From the NCBI GenBank assembly GCA_020634035.1, contig JACKCM010000002.1, positions 186,001-250,000 on the forward strand: a DNA stretch of 64,000 nucleotides, in the 5' to 3' direction. Every line of letters begins with the position of its first letter. The stretch's first letter is position 1. Both the position numbers and the translations under genes were made by a program. This stretch comes from Candidatus Obscuribacterales bacterium (GTDB lineage: Bacteria > Cyanobacteriota > Vampirovibrionia > Obscuribacterales > Obscuribacteraceae). Shown here piece after piece: positions 33,932-41,567 of the stretch. Below the pieces are notes generated by a model, which was not told the DNA's origin, searched no databases, and saw nothing but the letters and a program-made list of their open reading frames with translations.

Positions 33932-34732
33932 TTAGCTTTCTTTCTTATCTTGCTTGGCCTTAGTTGAAGTCTTCTTCTCTTTGGGCTTCGCTTCTTTCTT
34001 AGGAGCTGCAGCTTTAGCTTTTTTAGGAGCTTCGGCTTTTTTCTTGGCGGGAGCTTTGGCTTTCTTAGCCGGCTCTTTCGCCTTCTTCTCTTTCGGTTCG
34101 GTTTTCAGGAAGCTGTTGATCGCACCCAGAGTTCTCTCGGAGGTAAGAATCTTGTCTGCTTCCAGCATGTCTTTGACATTGATATTGGAAGCATGGATTA
34201 CCTTGACCCCGGCGATGTTGCGAGCAGAGAGCTGGACATGTTTGCAGGACTCGCATTCGAAGTCGAGCACGACCAGGACTTTCTGATCGACCAGGTTGAG
34301 GTCTTTGAGGATCTGGTTGAAAGCTTTGGTTTTAGCTTCTTTGACCGAATCGAAATCTTTTACGACGACGATGTCGTCTTTGCGAACGGTGAGTGCAGAG
34401 CGCATCGCCACCCTTCTCATTTTCTTGGGCATCGACTGGCTGAAGTTTCTCGGTTTGGGACCGAAGATCACGCCGCCGCCGTTCCAGAGAGGCGATCTGA
34501 TCGAACCTACTCGGGCGCGACCGGTGCCTTTTTGACGCCAGGGCTTTCTGCCACCGCCACGCACTTCAGAGCGGGTGAGGGTGCAGGCGCTGCCACTGCG
34601 GGCGTTGGCCAGTTGTCGGACCAGGGCGGTGTGAAGAGCACCTTTAGAAGGCTCGATACCGAATACGGTTTCTTCGAGCTCGACTTCGCCGACCTTTTTG
34701 CCTTTCAAATCTAATACTTCTGTAGAACTCAT
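33932..34732 (-). CDS. rplD: 50S ribosomal protein L4 (uL4) with Lys/Ala-rich tail
   Basis: 266 residues. The L4 core (GGGRKPWRQKGTGRARVGSIRSPLW, KKMRRVAMRSALTVR) occupies about 1-210. The last about 55 residues are an almost pure Lys/Ala/Pro/Glu tail (EPAKKAKAPAKKKAEAP) resembling histone-H1-like tails. It lies 26 bp after rplC. L4 regulates the S10 operon in some bacteria. Confidence 0.96.
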   Translation of the reverse strand: MSSTEVLDLKGKKVGEVELEETVFGIEPSKGALHTALVRQLANARSGSACTLTRSEVRGGGRKPWRQKGTGRARVGSIRSPLWNGGGVIFGPKPRNFSQSMPKKMRRVAMRSALTVRKDDIVVVKDFDSVKEAKTKAFNQILKDLNLVDQKVLVVLDFECESCKHVQLSARNIAGVKVIHASNINVKDMLEADKILTSERTLGAINSFLKTEPKEKKAKEPAKKAKAPAKKKAEAPKKAKAAAPKKEAKPKEKKTSTKAKQDKKES

Positions 34733-34758
34733 TTTCTTCTCTACCTTTTGTTATTCAG

Positions 34759-35397
34759 TTAGTTCCACTTGGTTCTCGAAGGGGTTACTACGACAAGACC
34801 CCCTTTAGCTCCAGGCACTGCGCCTTTTACCAAAAGGAGTCCATTCTCTGTATCCACTTTGACTACCGTGAGTTTTCTGGAGCAGACATTTTTGTTGCCC
34901 ATCTGACCCGGCATGGGAGCTCCGCGATAGACACGACCGGGGGTGGTACCGGCACCGATCGAACCCATGGAGCGATGGAATTTAGAACCGTGGCTCATCG
35001 GACCACGTCCGGCGCCATATCTTTTGATGGTGCCCTGAAAACCTTTACCGATAGAACGGCCGCGTACATCGACGAGCATGCCTTCTTTATATAAGGAATC
35101 CAGTGCTACTGCATCACCTAAGTTGTATGGGCTGGTGTCATCCACCCGGAATTCTTTCAGGGGCTTGACCAGGGGAAGCTCGCTCTTGGTCAGTTGACCC
35201 TGCTCGGGTTTGTTGAGCTTGCTCTCTTTGACTTTGAAGCCGCCGATTTGAACAGCCTCATAGCCGTTCTTTTCTTTAGATAGTTTGCGGGTGACGATAT
35301 TTTCGCCCATCTTCACTATCGTGACAGGAACCACCAGACCTTCTTCATCGAAGATCTGAGTCATTCCTACTTTTTTGCCCATCAATCCTACTGTCAT
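34759..35397 (-). CDS. rplC: 50S ribosomal protein L3 (uL3)
   Basis: 212 residues. GLMGKKVGMTQIFDEEGLVVPVT, RGRSIGKGFQGTIKRYGAGRGPMSHGS and GRVYRGAPMPGQMGN identify L3. It lies 26 bp after rpsJ. Confidence 0.98.
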   Translation of the reverse strand: MTVGLMGKKVGMTQIFDEEGLVVPVTIVKMGENIVTRKLSKEKNGYEAVQIGGFKVKESKLNKPEQGQLTKSELPLVKPLKEFRVDDTSPYNLGDAVALDSLYKEGMLVDVRGRSIGKGFQGTIKRYGAGRGPMSHGSKFHRSMGSIGAGTTPGRVYRGAPMPGQMGNKNVCSRKLTVVKVDTENGLLLVKGAVPGAKGGLVVVTPSRTKWN

Positions 35398-35423
35398 GAT
35401 TGGATATCCTCTAAAAATAGCTC

Positions 35424-35780
35424 TTATAGCTTGACTTCAATGTCTACTCCGGCAGGCAGATCAAGTCTCATCAGAGCATCCGCGGTGGTGGGAGTAGGGT
35501 CATTTATATCGATCAATCTTTTGTGCACTCTGATTTCGAAGTGCTCTCTAGATTTTTTGTCGACGTGGGGAGAGCGAAGAACGCAATAGATCCGCTTCTT
35601 GGTAGGCAGCGGAACGGGACCACAGATGGAGGCACCGGTTCTTCTCGCCGTGTCGACAATTTGATCGGCAGACTTATCAAGCAGTCTGTGATCATAAGAC
35701 TTCAGCCGGATGCGAATGCGTTGTACTTTCGCGTTAGCGGCGTTTGGTGATTCGTTTTTTTGTGCTTTTGCGCGAGCCAT
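35424..35780 (-). CDS. rpsJ: 30S ribosomal protein S10 (uS10)
   Basis: 118 residues. IRIRLKSYDHRLLDKSADQIVDTARRTGA, PLPTKKRIYCVLRSPHVDKKSREHFE and LPAGVDIEVKL are standard. The first about 18 residues are a short extension. It heads the ribosomal super-operon and is 486 bp downstream of tufA, an adjacency seen in cyanobacteria. Confidence 0.98.
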   Translation of the reverse strand: MARAKAQKNESPNAANAKVQRIRIRLKSYDHRLLDKSADQIVDTARRTGASICGPVPLPTKKRIYCVLRSPHVDKKSREHFEIRVHKRLIDINDPTPTTADALMRLDLPAGVDIEVKL

Positions 35781-35911
35781 TGAGCACTTACTCCTGTTTG
35801 TTGAAAAACCCTGTATCTCTACAGAAGATTAAATTGTTCGACCGGAATACTGGTGGATAGCCCTGACATATCCAGAATGGGGGTTGTAGCTACCCGCAAT
35901 CTAAAATCGGG

Positions 35912-35953
35912 TTCGTTAGGGAAGAGCTGTATTAAACCGCTCTTATTAACGAA
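35912..35953 (-). promoter_or_regulatory. Candidate S10-operon leader structure
   Basis: A coaxial two-part hairpin: the outer stem TTCGTTA/TAACGAA (7 perfect bp) and the inner stem AAGAGC/GCTCTT (6 perfect bp) are separated by a small asymmetric internal loop, with an 11-nt apical loop. It lies about 130 nt before the rpsJ start in the mRNA leader. There is no T-run. A role in r-protein autoregulation is inferred by position. Confidence 0.45.
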
Positions 35954-36200
35954 GCCGCCACAGGTTGACCGTTACGGCGAACGAACCACATATTCTACCT
36001 ATAATCCATAGCCGTTCTCTAAAAATTTATTTCACAATCAACAACTATTTTCGAAGCGGTCTCGATTTTGGCTCGTTTTGAAGCTCGAAAGTGTCTGCAG
36101 TTCCTGCGTTTCGGGAATATAATCGAATAGTAAATAAAGTGGGAACTGTTAACAAAACGCGCAACAACTGGCAACCGCCGGATCTCCTTCTGGAAAGCAA

Positions 36201-36228
36201 ACAGCCATCCTTTTAAAAGGATGGCTGT
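36201..36228 (-). terminator. Intrinsic terminator of tufA
   Basis: A perfect 28-bp palindrome (ACAGCCATCC TTTTAAAA GGATGGCTGT), 38 bp after the tufA stop. On the minus strand it is followed by TTGCTTTCC, a short T-rich stretch. Confidence 0.7.
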
Positions 36229-36266
36229 CCAAGCTTTTCGAGTCTTACCCTTGGCAGGGTTCGAAA

Positions 36267-37451
36267 TTACTCGAGGATTTTAGCGACGACGCCGGCGCCG
36301 ACGGTTCTACCGCCTTCGCGGATGGCGAAACGCATACCTTCTTCAACAGCTACCGGCTGAATCAGTTCGACTTTCATCTGAACGTTGTCGCCGGGCATTA
36401 CCATCTCGACGCCTTCCGGCAGCTCGATGGATCCGGTAACGTCGGTTGTTCTGATGTAGAACTGCGGTCTGTAACCGGGGAAGAACGGGGTGTGACGACC
36501 ACCTTCTTCTTTACTGAGGACATAAACCTCAGCATTGAATTTGGTGTGCGGTTTGATCGAACCGGGCTTGGCGATAACCTGACCACGTTCGATGGAGGTT
36601 TTGTCGATACCTCTCAAGAGAACACCGACGTTGTCTCCGGCGATTCCTTCGTCCATGGTCTTCTGGTACATCTCTACACCAGTGACAACGGTCTTACGGG
36701 TTTCAGCCAGACCGACGATTTCAACTTCATCACCGACTTTGATCTGACCACGTTCGATACGACCGGTGGCGACGGTACCACGACCGGTGATCGAGAAGAC
36801 GTCTTCTACCGCGAGGAGGAAGGGCTTGTCGGTCTCCCGGGTGGGAGTCGGGATGTAAGCGTCAACGTTCTTCATCAGTTCGTTGATTTTTTCAACCATG
36901 GCGGCATCGCCTTCGAGGGCCTTGAGGGCGCTTCCACGGATAACAGGAATGTCGTCAGCCGGGAACTCGTATTTGGCGAGCAGTTCTCTGGTCTCGATCT
37001 CTACGAGGTCGAGCAGTTCTTCGTCGTCAACCTGATCGGATTTGTTCAGGAAGACTACGATGTGAGGTACGCCTACCTGACGAGCGAGCAGAATGTGCTC
37101 ACGGGTCTGGGGCATGGGACCGTCGGAGGCGGATACTACGAGAATAGCACCATCCATCTGAGCGGCTCCGGTGATCATGTTTTTGATGTAGTCAGCGTGA
37201 CCCGGGCAGTCTACGTGACTGTAGTGACGCTCATCGGTTTCGTATTCAACGTGAGCGGTATTGATTGTGATACCACGTGCTTTCTCTTCCGGTGCGGCAT
37301 CAATTTCGTCATAAGCCTTGAACTTGGCTTTGCCCTGTTCAGAAAGAATCTTGGTGATTGCTGCTGTCAGGGTGGTTTTACCGTGGTCAACGTGGCCAAT
37401 GGTGCCGACGTTAACGTTCGGTTTATTACGTTCGTACTTCTCGCGGGCCAT
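36267..37451 (-). CDS. tuf: Elongation factor Tu
   Basis: 394 residues, full length. G1 GHVDHGKTTL, the effector-loop region with EEKARGITINTAHVEYET, G3 DCPGHADYIKNM and G4 NKSD (usually NKCD) are present. Domains 2 and 3 follow, with TGRGTVATGRIERG and the C-terminal FAIREGGRTVGAGVVAKI. It delivers aminoacyl-tRNA to the ribosome. It is preceded by three tRNA genes, the same arrangement as tufB in enterobacteria, and has its own terminator. Confidence 0.98.
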   Translation of the reverse strand: MAREKYERNKPNVNVGTIGHVDHGKTTLTAAITKILSEQGKAKFKAYDEIDAAPEEKARGITINTAHVEYETDERHYSHVDCPGHADYIKNMITGAAQMDGAILVVSASDGPMPQTREHILLARQVGVPHIVVFLNKSDQVDDEELLDLVEIETRELLAKYEFPADDIPVIRGSALKALEGDAAMVEKINELMKNVDAYIPTPTRETDKPFLLAVEDVFSITGRGTVATGRIERGQIKVGDEVEIVGLAETRKTVVTGVEMYQKTMDEGIAGDNVGVLLRGIDKTSIERGQVIAKPGSIKPHTKFNAEVYVLSKEEGGRHTPFFPGYRPQFYIRTTDVTGSIELPEGVEMVMPGDNVQMKVELIQPVAVEEGMRFAIREGGRTVGAGVVAKILE

Positions 37452-37564
37452 CCTTTCCTATCTCCTTCACTTAGCCAACTACTATGTTTTTCCTGTAACT
37501 CCTGCCTACAACCCCTTGAAACTATTCATGGTTGCCTTACTTAATTCACGTCCAAACAGGTAAA

Positions 37565-37639
37565 TGGAGCCCATGACGAGATTCGAACTCGTGACCTCCC
37601 CCTTACCAAGGGGGTGCACTACCCCTGTGCTACATGGGC
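37565..37639 (-). tRNA. tRNA-Thr (GGU anticodon)
   Basis: A complete cloverleaf. The acceptor stem is GCCCATG/CATGGGC. The anticodon arm CCCCC-TTGGTAA-GGGGG gives anticodon GGT. A normal T arm (GTTCGAATC) follows, and a 3' CCA is encoded (37565-37567). It is third in the tRNA cluster, 113 bp before tuf. Confidence 0.97.
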
Positions 37640-37769
37640 CTGGCTTTCTATTATTGTTGGACTTTGCCAAAACCCCCTTCACAGGACAAGTTTTATTAAC
37701 CTTTTGAACGATCCTCCCATAAGGTTTTCATGGGGTTCTCGGGGTATTCTTTCTACAAAGAAAGAAGAT

Positions 37770-37852
37770 TGGGCGGAGCTGGATTCGAACCAGCGTAAGC
37801 TTACGCTAACGAGTTTACAGCCCGTCTCCTTTAACCACTCGGACATCCGCCC
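37770..37852 (-). tRNA. tRNA-Tyr (GUA anticodon)
   Basis: A class II tRNA with a long variable arm (AGCGTAAGCTTACGCT hairpin). The acceptor stem is GGGCGGA/TCCGCCC. The anticodon loop CTGTAAA gives GTA. The CCA end is not encoded. The long variable arm is usual for bacterial tRNA-Tyr. Confidence 0.96.
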
Positions 37853-37858
37853 CTAAAA

Positions 37859-37930
37859 AGCCGGTGATGGGATTCGAACCCGCAACCTACGGTTTACAAA
37901 ACCGTTGCTCTACCGTTGAGCTACACCGGC
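37859..37930 (-). tRNA. tRNA-Thr (UGU anticodon)
   Basis: The acceptor stem is GCCGGTG/CACCGGC. The anticodon arm ACGGT-TTTGTAA-ACCGT gives TGT. The D and T arms are normal; the CCA end is not encoded. It is first in the cluster, 27 bp after the predicted transcription start. Confidence 0.96.
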
Positions 37931-37963
37931 TGATCTTTGTGTGATCATAAGCCGTAACCGGTG

Positions 37964-37993
37964 ATTCTACCTGTCCTACTCAAAGAGTGTCAA
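37964..37993 (-). promoter_or_regulatory. Strong sigma70-type promoter of the tRNA-tuf operon
   Basis: On the minus strand a perfect TTGACA (37988-37993), an 18-bp spacer and TAGAAT (37964-37969, 5 of 6) lie 34 bp before tRNA-Thr(UGU). No other candidate promoter is seen ahead of the cluster, so tRNA-Thr, tRNA-Tyr, tRNA-Thr and tuf are probably co-transcribed. Confidence 0.75.
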
Positions 37994-38057
37994 ATACCAG
38001 GCAGGCTTATTTCGCCGCCTGTTCACGTTCGTACATAATTAGGTCAAAAATCCGGTC

Positions 38058-38957
38058 TTACTGGTGATTCTGGCGGACTATTTCATAAAGACCAATGCCA
38101 AGGGCCACCGACACATTCAGGGACTCAGTCTTGCCAAGGGACGGTATGGATCCTAAAAGGTCGCAGTTCTCTGAAACCAGCCTGCTCATGCCTTTTCCTT
38201 CGCTGCCCACCACCAGCACCACCGGACACTTCAGATCCATCCTATATATATGATCTCTGGCGGCGGGGCTCATACCCAGCACCCAGAACCCGAGTTCTTT
38301 GAGTCTGTTGAGAGAACGGACCATATTGGTGACTCTTACAATCGGTATGTGGGCCAGGGCTCCGGCGCTGGTTTTGGCCACCGATCCTGTCACCGAAGCG
38401 GCGCGTCTTTCGGGAATGACCACCGCTTTTGCCCCTTCTGCTTCGGCAGTTCTGATAATGGCGCCGAGATTGCGTGGGTCCTCCACTCCGTCGACAGCTA
38501 CTATTGTGTAGCCGGCCAAATCTGCACCTTTTGCTGCTGCTGCTTCTTTGGCTCTCTCGATGATTTGCTCGAGGTCTTCCAGGCTGAGCATCTCCACCGG
38601 GCTGAGGCTGGCAATTACTCCCTGGTGATTGCCGGGAGTAAGGCTGTCCAGTTTTTCTCTGTTTACCGGATGAATCTGGACTTTCAGTTTGTTGGCTAAT
38701 TGCTGGATCTCTTTAAGACGCGGGTCCTGACCGGCCGAACTCAATAGAAAGAGCTTATTGATTGAGCTCTTGTCCGCCTTCATTTCGTTCTCCAGATAGC
38801 TCAAGACGGTATTGCGACCGTAGATCAAGCCATCGTCTTCTCTCTCCGAACTGTCCTGCCTGTCCTGCCTGTCCTGACTGTCCGGGCTGTCCTGGCTAAC
38901 TTGATTATCCTGATTCTTTCTGTAGTATGGCTTGCGGCCGTGCTTCTGGTCTCTCAT
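38058..38957 (-). CDS. rlmB: SpoU/TrmH-family 23S rRNA methyltransferase (RlmB-like)
   Basis: 299 residues. An N-terminal substrate-binding domain (GLIYGRNTVLSYLE, about 43-120) precedes a SPOUT domain. The latter has motif 1 DGVEDPRNLGAIIRTAEA (about 155), motif 2 VVGSEGKGMSRLV (about 250) and motif 3 SLGKTESLNVSVALGI (about 273), which form the knotted SAM site. RlmB 2'-O-methylates G2251 in the peptidyl-transferase centre. The first about 40 residues are a hydrophilic Asp/Gln/Ser/Arg tail encoded by 9-bp tandem repeats. Confidence 0.88.
   Translation of the reverse strand: MRDQKHGRKPYYRKNQDNQVSQDSPDSQDRQDRQDSSEREDDGLIYGRNTVLSYLENEMKADKSSINKLFLLSSAGQDPRLKEIQQLANKLKVQIHPVNREKLDSLTPGNHQGVIASLSPVEMLSLEDLEQIIERAKEAAAAKGADLAGYTIVAVDGVEDPRNLGAIIRTAEAEGAKAVVIPERRAASVTGSVAKTSAGALAHIPIVRVTNMVRSLNRLKELGFWVLGMSPAARDHIYRMDLKCPVVLVVGSEGKGMSRLVSENCDLLGSIPSLGKTESLNVSVALGIGLYEIVRQNHQ
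38851..38895 (-). repeat. Five 9-bp tandem repeats in rlmB
   Basis: Five consecutive units of the pattern ctgtcctgc (the last ones diverged) inside the 5' part of rlmB, coding for Asp-Ser/Arg-Gln/Pro triplets in the disordered tail. The unit length is a multiple of three, so copy-number changes would stay in frame. Confidence 0.8.
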
Positions 38958-39095
38958 AACCCTGACCTATCCTGCCCTATCTTGCTCTGTCTGAATGGGC
39001 AAAATACCATGGACTTGGACGGAAAAGAACGTTATTAATGGATCTGAAGAAAGTTACCGGGTATTTAAACCTGGCTCTAATTGAGATTCAGATAC

Positions 39096-39317
39096 ATGCT
39101 TTTCGACGTATTATTTTTCGGCTTCCCTCTGGTTATTGCGTTTTGCCTGGCTGCGCATGCGGTCAGGGAATCTGACCCGCGCTTCTGGCTGCCTACGGTA
39201 TCTACCGGAGCCTACTGTCTCTTCTACCTGGTTGGTGGACGAGAAGTCTTACTATATCTGTGTATGGGACTTTTGATGGGTGGCGGCATGCTCAATTCGG
39301 GCGGTCTGGCCGGCTGA
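39096..39317 (+). CDS. Small hydrophobic membrane protein
   Basis: 73 residues from ATG 39096 (a TTG five codons upstream is also in frame). There are two to three hydrophobic segments: VLFFGFPLVIAFCLAAHAV, a middle AYCLFYLVGG and VLLYLCMGLLMGGGM. No family is recognised and the ribosome site is weak. It converges on the helix-turn-helix gene with 7 bp between stops. It may be a genuine small gene, but the evidence is limited. Confidence 0.45.
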   Translation: MLFDVLFFGFPLVIAFCLAAHAVRESDPRFWLPTVSTGAYCLFYLVGGREVLLYLCMGLLMGGGMLNSGGLAG

Positions 39318-39324
39318 ATCGAAA

Positions 39325-39582
39325 CTATTGTGTCCTTGCCCGTTTGCCCTTCTTGCCGGTCGTATCGGTGGAATGTCTGTTTTGTTGAGCTTCCGCCAGG
39401 GAGCGCATGTTGATGCCGTGCTTCTTCAGCCATCTTGAGATGGTATTGGGATCGCACCACTGCCCTTCTTCTTCGCGATAAATCCGGGCAATCTCTACCG
39501 TGCTCAGCTTCTGCTTCACATATTTATCTGTGAGCCATTCTTTGTCCTGGTAGAGTGTTTTCTTTCTCAAGCTTTTTCCCAC
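39325..39582 (-). CDS. Small helix-turn-helix DNA-binding protein
   Basis: 85 residues from a GTG with GAGGAAAT about 10 nt upstream. KEWLTDKYVKQKLSTVEIARIY and NTISRWLKKHGINMRSLAEA form a homeodomain-like helix-turn-helix of the kind found in small regulators and in the DNA-binding parts of recombinases and homing-endonuclease-associated proteins. The C-terminus is basic. It could be a regulator or a relic of a mobile element; no recombinase domain is attached. Confidence 0.62.
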   Translation of the reverse strand: MGKSLRKKTLYQDKEWLTDKYVKQKLSTVEIARIYREEEGQWCDPNTISRWLKKHGINMRSLAEAQQNRHSTDTTGKKGKRARTQ

Positions 39583-39787
39583 GGTCTTTAATTTCCTCGA
39601 TTAACCAGCTAATTGATTTTTGGCTTGCTCTTATACTACATATTCTAATTGTTATTGTTGATCCCCATCGTGACAACCCCCAGTCGGGTAAATTTAAGAT
39701 CCGGAATGGGAATCTAACGATTAGATAGCCTTGAGCGTGCCGGGTCATATCGAACAAGACTGAAGAAACTGGGGATAAATTTGAAAA

Positions 39788-41221
39788 ATGTCCGATAAGT
39801 CGAAAGCAAAAGGGGTGTCTACAAAGATGCCTCGACTGCCGCAAGTAGATAAGATTCTGCGCGAGCCTTCTTTGGAGATCTTGAGCGAGACCGTAGATAG
39901 GCGCTACCTTGCCCAGATGGTGCGAGATGAGCTGGATCTGTTGCGTATGGAATTCAAGCAATCCGGCGATTCGGCGAACACAGAAAACATCGACGAAGCT
40001 TCGATTGCTGAGCGGGTCGAGAGCCGAGCCCGGGACTTTCTTGAGTCCGGCTTGAGAAGAGTGATAAATGGCACCGGGGTGATCCTGAACACCAACCTTG
40101 GTCGAGCGCCGCTTCCCGTTCCTGTTTTGACCGATATGCTCGATGTGGGCCAGGGTTACTCCAGCCTTGAGATCGATGTGGAGTCCGGCAGGCGCGGAGA
40201 GAGGACCAAGAAGATCAGTCGATTGCTGCGCCTGCTCACAGGCTGTGAAGCGGCAATAGTGGTCAATAACAACGCTTCTGCGGTGATGCTTACGGTGGCG
40301 GCTCTGGCGCCGGGCAAAGAGGTGGTGGTATCCCGGTCTGAACTGGTCGAGATCGGTGGCAGCTTTCGCCTTCCTGACGTAATTATCTCTGCCGGCGGTA
40401 TTCTGAAAGAGGTGGGCACCACCAACAAGACAAGAGCCGCCGATTTCGAGCGCGCCACGGGCGATAACACCGGCTTTTATCTTCGTTGTCATCGATCCAA
40501 TTTCGAGATCAGTGGATTTACCGAAGATGCGTCCATGGAAGAACTGGTCAAAATAGCCGCGAGCAAAAACGTGCCTCTGGTGGAGGACCTGGGCTCCGGG
40601 GCATTTTTCGACATAGCTACTTTCGGTCTGAAAAAAGAACAAACGGTAAAAGAGGTGATCGAATCCGGGGTGAATGTGGTCACCTTTTCCGGAGATAAGC
40701 TTCTGGGCGGTCCCCAGGCGGGAATCATCGCCGGTGATGCCGAGCTTGTCGGTAGAATCAGAAAAAATCCGATGTATCGAGCATTGAGAGCCGATAAACT
40801 GATCTTGAGTCTAATAGAGAACACACTCTCTTTATATCTTGCTCCTGCTCAGCTAATGGTATCCAGTCTGCCGGTTCTGGCACTGTCTGCGGTGCCGGCT
40901 TCTGAAATCAGACGAAAAGTAGAGCAGTTTTTGCAGGGGATCGACCAGGAGGTCAAGGCCGGTCTATCTTTAGAAGTAGTCGAGACTCGCTCTACCCTCG
41001 GAGGTGGAAGTCTGCCGGGTGAGACCCAGGAAAGTTTCGGGCTTGCTCTGAGAAATTCTTCTGTTTCAGCCAGCAAATTGGCTTCTCTTCTGCGGGGCCA
41101 CAAGCCTCCAGTGGTGCCGGTGGTGCAGAATGATACCGTTATCATTGATTTCAGAACAATTTTGGAGCGCGATCTCGAGCCTCTGGCCGGGGCAATTTCG
41201 CAACTGATTGGTAAGATTTGA
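39788..41221 (+). CDS. selA: L-seryl-tRNA(Sec) selenium transferase (selenocysteine synthase)
   Basis: 477 residues. The N-terminal domain LPQVDKILREPSLEIL is typical SelA. INGTGVILNTNLGRAPL, the pyridoxal-phosphate lysine in TFSGDKLLGGPQAGII and RALRADKLILSLIENTLSLY are all family signatures. It converts Ser-tRNA(Sec) to Sec-tRNA(Sec) with selenophosphate. The neighbours are not selenium genes: selB, selC and selD are absent here, and I found no selenoprotein in the window. Its presence implies that the organism encodes or encoded selenocysteine. Confidence 0.95.
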   Translation: MSDKSKAKGVSTKMPRLPQVDKILREPSLEILSETVDRRYLAQMVRDELDLLRMEFKQSGDSANTENIDEASIAERVESRARDFLESGLRRVINGTGVILNTNLGRAPLPVPVLTDMLDVGQGYSSLEIDVESGRRGERTKKISRLLRLLTGCEAAIVVNNNASAVMLTVAALAPGKEVVVSRSELVEIGGSFRLPDVIISAGGILKEVGTTNKTRAADFERATGDNTGFYLRCHRSNFEISGFTEDASMEELVKIAASKNVPLVEDLGSGAFFDIATFGLKKEQTVKEVIESGVNVVTFSGDKLLGGPQAGIIAGDAELVGRIRKNPMYRALRADKLILSLIENTLSLYLAPAQLMVSSLPVLALSAVPASEIRRKVEQFLQGIDQEVKAGLSLEVVETRSTLGGGSLPGETQESFGLALRNSSVSASKLASLLRGHKPPVVPVVQNDTVIIDFRTILERDLEPLAGAISQLIGKI

Positions 41222-41299
41222 CATCATCGGCTCGGGACGACTATCCAAGAGGATATAATCAGTCGCCTTGAGTACCAGTTCCTGTTGGGGATCTCAGAT

Positions 41300-41563
41300 A
41301 TGGACCGAGAATTGGAAGAAAAGTTCAACGAAATCAGTCAGAAGATCGAAGATCAGTTTCGGTTCACCAGAAACGTGATTGTGCTCTGCACCCTTACCAT
41401 CATCGGTGTCTTGATATTTGCTTTCACCACGACTATGGACAGCCTGCCTGACCGCATGGTTTTGCACTATATGTCCAACCTGGATAAGATCGTCGCAGAA
41501 TGGAAGGCATGCGAGAATGTCCAGCAAAATCGCCGGGAAAGCGTTTCTGGGGTCAGCGAATAG
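41300..41563 (+). CDS. Small single-TM protein
   Basis: 87 residues from ATG 41300, with GGGGA 8 nt upstream. A charged N-terminal helix (about 1-20) precedes one membrane helix (about 25-44, VIVLCTLTIIGVLIFAFTT) and a soluble tail of about 40 residues. I recognise no family. It follows selA by 78 bp and converges with the coiled-coil protein gene. Confidence 0.5.
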   Translation: MDRELEEKFNEISQKIEDQFRFTRNVIVLCTLTIIGVLIFAFTTTMDSLPDRMVLHYMSNLDKIVAEWKACENVQQNRRESVSGVSE

Positions 41564-41567
41564 ACTT

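Larger units (their letters stand above)
35781..36266 (-). other. Leader region between tufA and rpsJ
   Basis: 486 bp with no credible ORF. From the tufA side it contains the tufA terminator (36201-36228), an AT-rich stretch likely to hold the S10-operon promoter (no clear -35/-10 pair found by eye) and a two-part hairpin at 35912-35953. Confidence 0.5.

Noticed and set aside
36492..37544. 350-codon plus-strand open frame antisense to tuf
   Set aside because: A mirror of EF-Tu codon bias; no independent signal, no ribosome site.
39325..39582. Transposase or resolvase
   Set aside because: Only the helix-turn-helix is present, with no catalytic domain, terminal repeats or target duplication.
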